Source: Calendula officinalis
Taxonomy: Eukaryota > Streptophyta > Magnoliopsida > Asterales > Asteraceae
DNA length: 64,000 bases
Direction of reading: 5' to 3'
Assembly (NCBI GenBank): GCA_963853835.1
Contig: OY970826.1
Location: 77,494,929 to 77,558,928, forward strand
The notes below the pieces were generated by a model, which worked only from the letters and a program-made list of their open reading frames with translations, ran no database searches and was not told the DNA's origin. The position numbers and the translations under genes are program-made. This document shows positions 11,153 to 22,344 of this stretch, piece after piece (position 1 is the stretch's first letter; each line of letters starts with the position of its first letter).

Positions 11153-12679
11153 GGTGATGTTTGTTTTTTGCCAAAAAGATCTGCGTAAGGTATTTTGTCT
11201 GCGCCGCGCATACGAAGGGCAGAAAAATGTTCCTGAAATGTTCCTGAAGATGTTTGTTTTTGGAAGCCCGAAGACCTTAAAATGTCTGCATGAGGTCTGT
11301 ATGGAGCAGACTTGGAATATTGCTTTTTGTAGCTTCTAACCAAAAAAAACAAAAGAAAACTCTTAAACCCATTTCCACCACCATTCCTTCGACCACTCTC
11401 TAACGCCCAAGCTCTCCGGCGACCACATCTTCTCCGGCGATCATCATCTTCTCCGGCGTGCGCTCTCTCTCTCTCTCTCTCCGGCGATCATCATCGCTCT
11501 CTCTGGACATCGCTCTATCTCTGTTCGTCGCACTCTCTCTCACCATATCTCCGTCGGTCTATCTCCCGTCGATTTCTACCCTCTCCCGTCGATTTCTACC
11601 CTCGCCGTCGCCGTCGAAGCCTAGTCTCCGGCAAAGTCCAACCGTCGACCTATTCTCTGGCGAATCGCATACTCAAGTTGATGACGAAGTTGTTAGGGCT
11701 TCGCAAATTTATTGGGGTTTTTATGTTCAAAAACCGATTTCCGGCCATAAATCTGGCGAATTTGGTGGTTGTCATCTCCGATCTTCTCACTCCAGCGACT
11801 TGTCTGTGTTGATTAAACTGTGGAAGGTTGTACTTTCTGCATTGATGGGTTGAACTTTTGACTTCCTTGAAGAAGATTAGAAAACCAATGTTGGTTTTAC
11901 ACTTTTACTTTTACCCTTGTTGAATTTGAGCACATTAGTTGTATAAACTATTAAGCCAGACTCAAAATATTGCTTTTTAATTGATTTATTTTAGTGGAAT
12001 TTTTGGTGTTTGTGTTGATGTAAATTACCAATTTGATTGATTGTTTGATTTAATTGATCATTAAGCGGAGCTAACTTTCAATTGTGATGCTTTAGGGTGT
12101 GTTTGGATAAGTTTTTTAACTTTAAAAGTCTTTTTAGGTAAAAAGACTTATTAACTTTTTAGTTTTATTAAGGAGTTTTACAAAATTTGTTTGGTTTAGC
12201 TTATTAACTTATTGGTATTGAAAAGTTGATAAGTTATTTTTTAAAATGTGTTTGGATTAGCTTTTTGGTGTAAAATGACTAAAAAGGGAAGTGGGGAAGT
12301 GAAGAGAAGGTAGGTTTTGATAGGTCATTAAGGGTACTTGTGTAATTTGTGCTCAAAAAGTCATAAGTTGTTTTGAAAAGTTACTACCCTCTTACTTTTT
12401 AAAAATAACTTTTCAAAGCTTTACAAAAAGTCATTTGAAAAGGACTTTTAACTTTACACAAATAACTTATTGACTTATTAACTTTTTAAAAAGTTAATAA
12501 GTTAATAAGTCACTTTTTGAAGCATTCCCAAACACCCTCTTAGAAATTAGAATTCTGCAGATGATAAAAAAAACAAACAATTTTGTTGTAAACTGCAGAC
12601 CTTTGGTCCACCTCAGAAGCTGCAACAGTTGGCAGATGTGGTCCGCACACCTTTTTGCTCAGAAAAAACAAACATCACC
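11153..12679. mobile_element. PIF/Harbinger-type non-autonomous element
   Basis: Inverted ends GGTGATGTTTGTTTTTT (11153) and its complement ending at 12679 are flanked by TAA (11150-11152, 12680-12682), the 3-bp duplication typical of PIF/Harbinger. About 85 bp of the right end match the small MITE at 48154-48455, so they are one family. The interior holds a CT-rich and CTCCGGCG-rich segment (11385-11640) and a nested MITE (12095-12539). The open frame at 11458-11853 has no recognisable domain. Confidence 0.75.
12095..12539. mobile_element. Tourist-like MITE nested in the Harbinger element
   Basis: The left end is GGGTGTGTTTGG and the right end reads CCAAACACCCTC, flanked by TTA at 12092-12094 and 12540-12542. 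The AT-rich interior has inverted AAAAGTTAATAAG-type blocks. 445 bp, non-coding. Confidence 0.65.
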
Positions 12680-12707
12680 TAAGTGTAAGGCGCCCACCCA
12701 TTGAAAG

Positions 12708-13281
12708 TAGGGGTGCACACCGAAACCGATTTTTAAACCGGAACCGGTTTTTAAACCGGATCAAAACCGGTTTGAAACCGGTTTTTTGGTCGGAAAATCG
12801 GATCGGTTCGTAACCGGCGGATCAAAACCAGATACCCCATCTCAAGCACAAACCGGATTCAAAAAACCGGTTTAAAAACCGGTTATATTGACCCGTTACA
12901 AAAACCGGTTTAAAAACCGGATTTACCATAAACCGGATTAAAAACCGGTTTCAAAACCGGTTTAAACCGGATTTTTCTTTCCTTTTTACATATTTTGTTC
13001 CTAAAAGATACAAAAAAATACAAAAAAAAAAAAAAAAAATACTAAACAAAAAACCCGTAAATCCGGTTTTTAAACCGAAAACCGATCCGATCCGACCAAA
13101 CCGATCCGATCCGGTTTCAAACCGGTCCAAACCGGTTTTGATCGGATTTAAGCTAGCCTCGTAAAACCGGTTTAAAAACCGAACCGGTTTTGGCAAAACC
13201 GATTTTGACCGGAGTCGACCAAAACCGATCCGGTTTTTAAACCGGTTCGGTTTTCGGAAAAATCCGATTTGTGCACCTCTA
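12708..13281. mobile_element. hAT-type MITE filled with AAACCGG words
   Basis: Ends TAGGGGTGCACA (12708) and TGTGCACCTCTA (13281) are imperfect inverted repeats flanked by exact 8-bp duplications ATTGAAAG (12700-12707, 13282-13289), the hAT signature. Nearly all of the 574 bp consists of AAACCGG and its complement CCGGTTT in both orientations, so the strand would form many hairpins. No transposase frame. Confidence 0.85.
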
Positions 13282-13678
13282 ATTGAAAGCATGCTTGCTT
13301 TCCAAAGAATAAAGCCGTTTAGATACTTTTTTTTGTGAATTGGAGCCCAAGAGGAATCTTTTCCCATATTTAAGCCTAAAGAAAGCCCAAGATAATTAAT
13401 ACTTGGGCCTCCTTTCTCGCAACCAGTATCCGAACAAAAGGTATCGAGAGCAAGCTGATCAATTCCAAAACCATATAAATGAGATTTATTGATGTTAATT
13501 TTTAGGCCAGTCATATTTATGGTATCCGGATTCAATAAGCCTGAAGGGCAGCTTTTTGCTTTGAGAGATCCGGATTCAATAGAAATGAAATGATGTGTAA
13601 AACCATCTTTATATTATAAACGATTAGATATAACTCCGTCCCACATAAGCTCCACCATCCACTGGATCTAGGGTGTAA

Positions 13679-14040
13679 TCGAGCCGACTCAAAACGACAC
13701 TTAGCTCAAGCTTGACTCGATTACGGAACTTGTGCTTGGTGGATCCTTACTTTTTAAACTCTAACTAGGGCCAACTAAGTAATCGGAACTTGCTAGCTAA
13801 GTTCGACGTGACTCGGGTATTATGTACAAAAAATAAAATATTTATAAATCAACTCAGTTAGCATGGCTTGACTCGACTCGGCACTTTTGTACTCGGATCA
13901 ACTCGACTATATGTTACAAGAGTTGTGTATGTGAAAACTCATACACAAGAGGGCAAATTTGTAAAATTGTTCAAACTCGATAAAACTAGCGAGCTTTCGA
14001 GTAGGTTGCAAGTTGGCGCGGCTCAGCTCGACTACACCCC
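13679..14040. mobile_element. Candidate hAT-type MITE with CTCGACT words
   Basis: Opens TAGGGTGTAATCGAGC and closes with GCTCGACTACACCCC, roughly inverted. The interior repeats GACTCGA/CTCGACT motifs as in the other word-filled hAT MITEs of this window. The target duplication could not be read cleanly. Confidence 0.4.
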
Positions 14041-15499
14041 CAATTGGGACGTGATCACCTTGTGGGTATGATTGTCTCTTATAATCTGATTACCACAAAA
14101 CATATTGGTAAGGAGATGCAAATTTCTTATATAAATGTAAATGCTTTACCAAAATGGACCATTCTTTTAAAGAAGAATAGCGACTATCAATCCTTCTCTT
14201 CTAATACAATAGCAAACTTAAAACCAAACATGCCACAATCTTGCTCTATCTACAACTTATTTGCGCACAACATGTATAAACACCCACTTTTATGATAATT
14301 ACGTGTCTTTAAAACAACTAAGAAATACGTGTAAATTTGGATGCATATCATAACTAATGATTTAATTTGCTCCTTAATTTGACATTTTTCTCTTTTAATT
14401 ACGCAAAAAGAATTGACTAATGTATTAAACGAGTAATATGTAGCCCGCACGTTGTAGCGGGATTTTAAAACCTTTATTTTCTTATGCAAAAACTACTATT
14501 TGTTTTATATCGGATTTATTAATTTTCTTTTTTCATTTATGAAATTATTTTGGGAAGATCTTATCTTCTAACAATAAGAAAATCAAGAAAATTACTATTT
14601 TTAATCTATCGGAGTTTCAAAATGTAACATTAAAAGTATTTATATTTTTTCAAATGCTCAAAACTAACATATAATAGTTACGGAGTCGAATTGTAGAAAC
14701 AAAATTTCGTTATTAGATTTACCAATTTACCTAATATTTTTTATATACTTATATGTTTTATAAAACAATACAAAAAGTATACTTTTTGTATAAGTATAAT
14801 TAAATGAAACTAAATATGCTTATTCTATTTATTGAATGTCACGTGGCTTCCACAAATATTCTCTATCTTATATTCACATCTGATTTGCCACATATTTATA
14901 TCTATATTTATATATACATAAAAATTAAGTTCCGTCGTGTTGATGTAACATTTATTACCATATATTAAATTCAACTATTAAATTATCTATTAGATTCACG
15001 CCTTACAAGTTTGAAGCCTTGATTAACAAATATGAGTACATTCCATGTTGAATTTAACAATTATTGAAGCCTTGATCACATGCGTTAAACCTTTTAAACT
15101 TCACGAACATAATTGAATTGAAACGCTAAGCAAAATTGAACTGAAACGGTGGCATATTGAACCAAAAGGTGGCATTTAACTCCATTAAAAACGTTAACTC
15201 AATTAAATTTGCAATTTGAAAGTTTTTAAAACGCTCAAGGGCAGTTACGTCACAAAAATAAGAACACTCATCATTTCAGCCCAAGATAACACATGATGAT
15301 CTCTCAGGAGAACACCATCGCCAGTGTTGCACCGACAACACACGTACATGTATATGCATACACATACACACAACACCCCTTACTCGACGGAGACTTCCCC
15401 AGAAAGTCATACATGTCGGACACAACCAACACACTTGGGTATAAAAAGAAGGTGTCCATACTTTGAAACAAAAAGAAGCTCACGTACGAGATGGATTAA
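14041..15499. other. AT-rich intergenic DNA
   Basis: No gene recognised. It contains the Helitron-like hairpin at 14430-14461 and a CA/TA-rich patch near 15340-15375. Confidence 0.5.
14430..14461 (-). other. Helitron-like 3' terminus, CTCG variant
   Basis: On the minus strand a stem CCCGC, 8-base loop, GCGGG (14461-14444) is followed by a 10-base spacer and CTCG, then T. Geometry matches a Helitron 3' end, but the terminal word is CTCG rather than CTRR. The same arrangement occurs at 49706-49738. Confidence 0.35.
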
Positions 15500-15507
15500 T
15501 CTGTACG

Positions 15508-17048
15508 CAGGGCCGGCCCTGAATTTATCGGGGCCCTAGGCAAATACTGATTTTGGGCCCCTGTCGTAATTGTTCAAATAAATGTCTAACACAGAAAGTA
15601 TAAAAATCGAATAAATTACTCTGGCGCGTCAATTAAAATATTTACTTATAGAACCAAACTAAGTTTTTAGTAAAATATCTTTCTTTGATTTTTCTTTTCT
15701 TTTCTTTTCTACTTTTCACTTACATTATCAAACCTTAAAGATACAAGCTTTATAAATGAGTAAATTACACGGAAGGTCCCTGTGGTTTACCACTTATTAC
15801 ATCCACAGTCCCTGAACTTCGTTTATTACACCAGACGTCCCTGATGTATACAATTTGTTACACCCATGGTCCCTGTTGCCCTTAACTTTTTCTAAATGAC
15901 GAAAATACCCTTTTGGTATTTTGTAATAAAGCGAAGATAAGGGACCGTGAATTTTAATAAGTGATAAACCACATGGACCATTTGTGAAATTTACTCTATT
16001 AATTGATTTTTTTTTTCTTTTCTCTCTTTATATCACATTCTTCCGCCACATTAGGACTCACCACTCGCCTCTATCTCTTTGAATTCAAACCTCAATCAAT
16101 AACCATTATCGTCGCGTAAATCAACCCCTGCCTCTGGTTGCTTTCTCCAGTTGTTCCGCCGTCTATGACGTTCTATCGACTTGAGTGTGCAAAACACCAA
16201 CTCCTTTGGCGACGTGCATCAATTGTCTCAATCACCGCGTGTGCAAACCACCAAATCCTCTAGTGACGTGCATCAATTATCTGATTCAATTCTGGTTGAT
16301 AGAACGTCATCAGACCGGAACAACTCAAGAAGGAAACCAGAGGCAAGGGTTCGTGATGAATCGAATTTTCAGGGGGTTTGGTGGCGCGACGACAATGGTT
16401 ATTGATTGATGTTTGAATTCAAAGAGATAGAGGTGTGTGGTGAGTCTGAATGTGGGGGAAGAATATGAATTAAAGAGAGAGAAGAAAAAAAATTAATTAA
16501 TAGAGTAAATTTCACGGATGGTCCTTGTGGTTTATCACCTATACATTTACAGTCCCTTATCTTCGCTTTATTACAAAGGCCCAAAGGGTATTTTCGTCAT
16601 TTAGAAAAAGTTAAGGGCACTAGGGACCATGGATGTAACAAAGTGTATACATCAGGGACCTTCAGTGTAATAAACGAAGTTCAAGGACTGTGGATGTAAT
16701 AAGTGACAAACCACAGGGACCTTCCGTGTAATTTACTCCTTTATAAATGGTTCAAAAATCAATTAATTGCTCTTCAATTAAAAAATCTCAATATATGAAC
16801 ATGAAAAAATAATCAATATAAGAACATGAAAAAATAAAATTATGCAGCTTAGAAATTTGAGCTTGAAAATGTCTCATCCAATAGCCTTTCACATTCTGCA
16901 CATCCTCACTGGAGATTGGAGAGTATGAGTAAAAATGATGAACTTTATTTTTCCCAAATTATATACAAAGGTGTAAAAAAAAAGGGGCCCCTTTCTAAAA
17001 TGGGCTATAGGCCTGCGCCTACATGTACTTCCCTCAGGGCCGGTAGTG
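15508..17048. mobile_element. hAT-type element interrupted by a MULE
   Basis: Ends CAGGGCCGGCCCTGA (15508) and, on the opposite strand, CACTACCGGCCCTGA (17048) match at 12 of 15 positions. Both sides carry the 8-bp duplication TCTGTACG (15500-15507, 17049-17056). Without the nested MULE and its extra duplication the element is about 550 bp. No transposase. A related copy lies at 18896-19266. Confidence 0.8.
15758..16738. mobile_element. Foldback Mutator-like element, nearly full palindrome
   Basis: Terminal repeats starting GAGTAAATTACACGG are flanked by the exact 10-bp duplication CTTTATAAAT (15748-15757, 16739-16748), in the Mutator range. Inverted similarity continues from both ends to about 16175/16300, so two arms of roughly 420 bp enclose a short loop. 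The loop holds a direct duplication of about 54 bp around GACGTGCATCAATT. No intact transposase; short open frames in the loop have no known domain. Confidence 0.85.
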
Positions 17049-17189
17049 TCTGTACGTTAATATAATCTCACAAAATTAATTAAGAGAATTAATTAAGGTT
17101 ACACAACATATTTTACCAGCTACAATTTGAATTAAAGAAATATGGCCACACAATTAGTTTGGAGATGGATATAATTTACAAGAACCAGT

Positions 17190-17509
17190 TAGGGGTGAGC
17201 ATTTGGACCTAAAAAACCGAACTGAACTAAAAACCAACCGAAACCGAACCGAATCAAAATCGATAACATGTTATTGGTTCAGTTTTGGTTTCGAAAATTC
17301 GTCGTTTTCGGTTCTATCGGTTTCGGTTCGGTTTTGGGATACGGATGAACATTTGGCCTAAAAAAACCGAACCGAAACCGAGCCGGACTGATACCGAACC
17401 GAACCAAAACATATAACATGTTATTGATTCAGTTTCGATTTTGAAAATTCATCGTTTCGGTTTCGGTTCTGTCGGTTTCGGTTCGGTTGTTGAACCGAGC
17501 TCACTCCTA
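17190..17509. mobile_element. hAT-type MITE filled with CCGAA words
   Basis: Ends TAGGGGTGAGC and GCTCACTCCTA (17509). The interior is two tandem halves of about 150 bp, each rich in ACCGAACCGA and TCGGTTTCGGTT. Flanking octamers GAACCAGT and GAAGTAGC match only five of eight, so the duplication has decayed or the boundary is off by a little. Confidence 0.6.
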
Positions 17510-17639
17510 GAAGTAGCCATTAACAGCCCACGTGAACATCATAATTTGAATTCGGTCGAATTAGATGAGATACAAGCCCACGTATGAATACCAGCCCATG
17601 ATCATTTGAAGTACCGGCCCACTCTAATTATTTTAAGAA

Positions 17640-17935
17640 TCAGAAGACGTCACAACTTAAAACAATAAAAATAAAAAAATTTAAAAAATAATACAAAAAA
17701 TATTTTAAAATTTTTTTAAAAAAATTAAAAAATAAATAAAAAGTAATTTAAAAAATAAAAATAAAAATAAAAATAAAAATAAAAATAAAAATAAAAATAA
17801 AAATAAAAATAAAAATAAAAATAAAAATAAAAATAAAAATAAAAATAAAAATAAAATAAAATAAAATAAATAAATAAATAAATAAAATAAATAAAAATAA
17901 AATAAATAAATAAAATAAATAAAAAATAAAAAAAC
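17640..17935. repeat. A-rich low-complexity, (AAATA)n array
   Basis: Pentanucleotide AAATA tandem from about 17745 to 17850 grading into AAAT-type repeats. The long minus-strand FYFYFY frame is only the translation of this array. A similar A-rich tract (21812-22047) precedes the duplicated segment at 22048. Confidence 0.9.
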
Positions 17936-17937
17936 TT

Positions 17938-18234
17938 AAAAGGGGTTGAGTCGGTCATAAAGAAAAGGACGTGGGGTTTGACAGCTGCGACGTAGTAATT
18001 CGACACGTGAATATGAATGTGAATGATATAATAGCCTATTAAAGTGGTAGCTGAATTGTATAAAATATTGTTGATAGTGCTGAATCTTTATTGACACGTG
18101 ATTAAGGTCAATTGCGGGTGTAGAGTAAATTTAAAAACGTTTGTGGTCAAAATAACATTGAAAAATCTAAAACACCCCTTTGATATATACTCTTTTGCAG
18201 GCGCATTAGCTATTATGGGAAAGGAGTAATGAAA
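17938..18234 (+). repeat. Duplicated 5' flank of CDC48C copy A
   Basis: This 297-bp segment recurs almost unchanged at 22048-22344. It covers the upstream region, an apparent 5'-UTR intron acceptor (TTTGCAG before GCGCATTAGC) and the damaged start-codon region of the AAA-ATPase pseudogene. Confidence 0.85.
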
Positions 18235-18616
18235 CCGTTCCACAAAATACTACTCACACAGATACAGTCCACCTGCAGTAACTCTTCTCCGACGTCGATG
18301 AGCTCGTCAAACAGCTCCGCTCCGATTTTCCTAATTACGGTCGTCATAAGCCACAAGAATTCACCAAGATGGTCAAACAATTTCTAGATTCCAACCCGAC
18401 GAAGCAGAAACCAAAAAGTAGAGATCGCAATCATGACGACGATTCTACGGTAAGCAAAAAAGCGAAGAAAATCGATAGTAAAGAAGAGACATTACAATCA
18501 GATTATTCGGAATCGGAATCGTCTTCAGAAGAATATATAAGTGCGGTTTCGACCTCTGATTACAATATGCAATCTGAGCCGCAGGTTGACCTGACTGCAT
18601 CAATGCTTAGAAACAA

Positions 18617-19342
18617 TGCTATTGACCACCCCCAATTTCTTGGTTTTAATATTTTTTAAGTATAAATTGTAATAGAGGTATAATACTATAATTGACCACC
18701 CAAATCTTAAAAGAAAAAGGGTTCTATGCGGCAGAAATTGGTGACCATTGACCTACGCTCCTCTCAATACTCTTAATTTCAGTTGTTCAGAAAGTGAAGC
18801 CTTAAGCCCTTAAGCTCTCGTCATCTTCATCCCATAAATAAGTTAATCAGGTATCTTAATTTGCTTTTTTTTTTATTTTAATTGGCGCATCACCCAGGGC
18901 CAGTAGGACATGGTCTCAATTTCAATATATGAATTGTTTTTTCACGGCTTAAAATATAGACAATGTCGTCCCTAGGCATGGGCGACAAGAGCGGTTGCCA
19001 AGGACCCACAAAATTTAGGGGGCAGCTTTCAAAAAAATCAAACCATGTATACATAAGTGTAAACTTATTTAAATCAACATAAGTCCAACGAAATATTAAA
19101 AATCGGTAGACTAAAGGGTCCAATCCGGACATTTAACTTGGGGATTGGGCGTCATTTTTAATTTGGCGGAAATGTTTTAGTTATTTGGAAAAAGAAAATT
19201 ACTTTAGGGGGCCCTAATTTTAAAAATTTTGCCTAGGGCCCAAAAATTGGTTGGACCGGCCCTGAATATATACTTATATTTTGCTACATGTTTATAATTT
19301 TTAAATTTTACCCCCTATTAATATTTTTTCTGGTACCGCCCC
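18617..19342. mobile_element. Insertion in exon 1 of CDC48C copy A, 13-bp duplication
   Basis: TGCTTAGAAACAA occurs at 18604-18616 and again at 19343-19355, while copy C has it once, so the 726 bp between arrived as an insertion. A 13-bp duplication suggests target-primed retrotransposition, but no poly(A) or pol III boxes are visible and the right end reads GGTACCGCCCC. It contains the hAT-like piece 18896-19266. Class unknown. Confidence 0.65.
18896..19266. mobile_element. hAT-like MITE related to 15508 element
   Basis: Left CAGGGCCAGTAGG and right CCGGCCCTG form inverted ends. The interior shares GGGGGCCCTA and TTGCCTAGGGCCC-type blocks with the hAT element at 15508-17048. No convincing 8-bp duplication was seen. 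Confidence 0.5.
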
Positions 19343-20767
19343 TGCTTAGAAACAAGTACGTCGGCTCAAAAATACCTAAAAATTTAGAGTTAGAGGTGGT
19401 TACCAATATCAACAATAAGGTGATGAAAAAGGTTGACATGATAATGGAAGATAGAGGCGTGAAACCAAGGGCAACAGAGAAACCAAATAGCTCATTGAAC
19501 CACAATGGCGATATGAAAGATGATGGACCAAGGTTTAAGGACCTTGGTGGTATGAATGCAGTATTACATAAGTTAAAAATGGAGGTGATTGTTCCATTAT
19601 ATCATCCAGAGTTGCTACGTAGCCTCGGTGTTAGACCGATTACTGGGATATTGCTACACGGGCCACCAGGGTGTGGGAAGACTACACTGGCTCATGCAAT
19701 TGCTAATGAGACTGGATTTCCATTTATCATATTTCAGCCACTGAATTGGTCTCTGGTATATCAGGTAATTTTAATTTTTGTTTTCTAAACTCCAGCTTGC
19801 AGCAAAAACTTATTCAATCACATCAATTTCAGGTGCATCAGAAGAGAATATCCGAGAACTGTTCTCAAAAGAGAAATGGAATGAAGGATTGTAACACAAT
19901 TAATGACATGTATGGATCAATCTCATAGACCAGATGACAATCAGGGACATGTTTTAGTAATTGATGCAACTAACAGACCTGATGCACTTGACCCAACATT
20001 AAGAAGACCGGGTCGGTTTGACCGTGAGATTACTTTAGGCGTTCCAGATGAAAAGGAGAGACTACAGATTCTTTCTGCTCGTACACTCGGTGTGAAACTT
20101 GAATGTGCTTTTGATTTGGTCAAACTTTCTAGGTCAACTCCTGGATTTGTGGGGGCTGATTTAGAATCATTGGTGCGTGATGCTAGTATTCTTGCTGTGA
20201 ACATAATTAATGATGGAAGGAAATCACAACTTTATATAGAAAATGCAGATGCTGAACCAGAATGATGACTGGTGGAAGATAGCTTGGACTCCTGAAGAAA
20301 TGGAAAAACTTAGCATTACAATGTCTGATTGTGAGGTAACAATTGTTATCAAATTTGTTTATTTATTGCTTTAAATGACTTTTATATTTCTTTATTAATT
20401 ATTATTATCAGGCAACAACTAAATTGGTTCAAGCGTCTTCTAAAAAAGAAGGATTTTCTAACATTCCAAATGTTAAATGGGAAGACGTTGGTGGTCTTGA
20501 TATAGTGAGAGGGGAGTTTGACCTTTACATAGTTAAACGTATAAATTACTCTCATGTATATGAGGTACACTGTAAATTTAACAATATATATGTCAAATCT
20601 CCAAATAATATATAATTTCATGTTTTTAATTAACAAAATTATCTTAATTATTTATAGGAACTTGGAATTGATTCAGATTACTATATGGAAAAACATTAAT
20701 TGCTAAAGCTGTTGTTAATGAAGCAGGAGCTAATTATATTTACATTAAAGTCTGTCACTAATTCAAC

Positions 20768-20777
20768 TTATTATTAC

Positions 20778-20842
<65 letters not shown>
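20768..20842. repeat. (ATT)n microsatellite in pseudogene intron
   Basis: About 24 uninterrupted TTA/ATT triplets within an intron of CDC48C copy A. The corresponding intron of copy C (32204-32213) has only a few ATA units. Confidence 0.95.
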
Positions 20843-20843
<1 letters not shown>

Positions 20844-21811
20844 CCACCTAATGATATTTATCTAAAAATTATTATTTTTTTGTAAAGGGTCCCGAGCTTT
20901 TGAGCAATTACTTCGGTGATAGTGAGTTAGAAGTGCGGACGCTTTTCAGTCGTGCAAGAGCTTGTGCTCTATGCATACTCTTTTTTGATGAGGTCATCCT
21001 TGCATTAAATAAATAATATATTCTGACAAATTTCAGTATGTTTTTGGGATTAATATTTGTTTATTTGTTTACTTTATTTCAGGTTGATGCTCTGACAACA
21101 ACATGTGGAAAGGAATGGGGTTCGGTTGTTGATCGAGTTCTAAATCAGGTAAGCAAAATTTAGGGCTGTTTTGATAGTGGTTGGCTGAGTTAGCTGCTAA
21201 CTGAGTCCGAGTCTAGCTCTTTCTTTATCTGGACCGGATCCACATGATTTCTTGTTATTGCAGCTATTGGTAGAGCTAGAAGGTGCCGATGAGCGTAAAG
21301 GAGTTTACGTAATCAGTGCCACTAACAGGTTTGATTTTTATTTTAATTAAGGGATAGTTACATGCATAAATCGTTTATTGTTGGTTGATGATTCGTAAAA
21401 TGCAGGAGTAGTTATTGATTATTGTACAAATTTTGATGCATGTAATTATTATATTATTGTAGGCGAGAAATGATGGACCCAGGAGTTTTACGCGCGGGAA
21501 GATTTGGGTCCCGTTAGCAAATAAAGATGCACATGGAGTAATCTTAAAAGCTCTTGCTAGAAAGAGGAGGTTATATGCTGATGTAGACTTGATTGCTATT
21601 GGTCGGAGTGAAGCTTGTGCTTATTTAAGTGGAGCTGATCTTCGTGACTTGGTTTGTGTTTTTAATATATTATTTTATTGCATCGAAGACACGTTTATTG
21701 ATCGTTTTTGTTAACATTTCAGATGAACGAAGCTGCAATGATGGCTGCTGACGACGAAATTAGTAAATTTGAAACTGCAAATGCTTGTAACGAAGTTGAA
21801 GGTGTTAGATA

Positions 21812-22047
21812 ATATAGTGTAAAAAAAACAAAAAACAAACAGAAAAAAAACTAAAAAAGGAAAAAAGAGGGAAAAAAATAAAAAATAAAAAAAATAATTT
21901 AAAAAATAAAAAAGATAATACAAAAAAAAAGAAATAATAAAAAATTAAAATTAAAAAAATGAAAAATAATTAAAAATAAATTAAAAATAAAAAATAAAAA
22001 TAATAAAAAAAATAAAAAATAAAAAAATAAAAAAATAAAAAAAACTT
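21812..22047. repeat. A-rich low-complexity tract
   Basis: Runs of A and AAAT words between copy A and the duplicated flank. It mirrors the A-rich tract before 17938, so the duplication unit probably included part of it. Confidence 0.8.
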
Positions 22048-22344
22048 AAAAGGCGTTGAGTCGGTCATAAAGAAAAGGACGCGGGGTTTGACAGCTGCGA
22101 CGTAGTAATTCGACACGTGAATATGAATGTGAATGATATAATAACGTATTAAAGTGGTAGCTGAATTGTATAAAATATTGTTCATAGTGTTGAATCTTTA
22201 TTGACACGTGATTAAGGTCAATTGCGGGTGTAGAGTAAATTTAAAAACGTTTGTGGTCAAAATAACATTGAAAAAATCTAAAACACCCCTTTAATATATA
22301 CTCCTTTGCAGGCGCATTAGCTATTATGGGAAAGGAGTAATGAA
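22048..22344 (+). pseudogene. CDC48C-like copy B, 5' flank and start only
   Basis: Matches 17938-18234 with only scattered changes, including the damaged start (ATGGGAAAGGAGTAATGAAAC), then stops abruptly at 22344 where retrotransposon sequence begins. Copy B therefore derives from a chromosome in which the start codon was already broken, and lost or never had its exons. Confidence 0.8.

Larger units (their letters stand above)
9856..13581 (-). pseudogene. LINE retrotransposon, 5'-truncated, with nested insertions
   Basis: Three minus-strand blocks belong to one LINE polyprotein. The reverse transcriptase end (13535-13290) has GLKININKSHLYGFGI and YLGLSLGLNM. The next block (11152-10782) has LIKSVLGSLSIYW and RSNFLWG with WVKW. 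The third, the zinc-binding region that follows plant LINE RTs (10590-10156), has WRLSLDRLLTRYNL. Removing the hAT element (12708-13281) and the Harbinger element (11153-12679), each with one target duplication, restores one continuous reading through LSMGGRLTLIKSV. Stops and frame changes between 10590 and 10782 show later decay. The 3' end on the plus strand is the T-rich run from 9856, reading CCGTTCAAAAAC on the minus strand. Endonuclease and most of RT are missing (5' truncation). Confidence 0.8.
18215..21811 (+). pseudogene. CDC48C/NVL-like AAA ATPase, copy A, broken
   Basis: Remains of a double AAA-ATPase of the plant CDC48C / nuclear VCP-like family, whose members act in the nucleus (ribosome biogenesis in NVL). 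The N-terminal domain lies at 18300-18660 (FTKMVKQFLDS). AAA domain 1 has Walker A GPPGCGKTT near 19664 and the arginine-finger region RRPGRFDREITLGVPDEKERLQ (20007-20070). AAA domain 2 exons are at about 20412-20563, 20658-20752, 20887-20991, 21084-21149, 21264-21328, 21463-21651 and 21721-21811. Damage: a TAA right after the start, a one-base loss near 18275, a 726-bp insertion in exon 1, a frameshift before the first intron, a deletion of about 85 bp removing Walker B of domain 1, and loss of Walker A of domain 2. Clearly non-functional. Confidence 0.9.

Noticed and set aside
11458..11853. 131-codon serine-rich frame
   Set aside because: Lies in CT-rich sequence inside a Harbinger element, has no domain and starts in a microsatellite-like tract.
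17725..18006. Open frame rich in F and Y alternating
   Set aside because: Translation of the (AAATA)n low-complexity array on the opposite strand.
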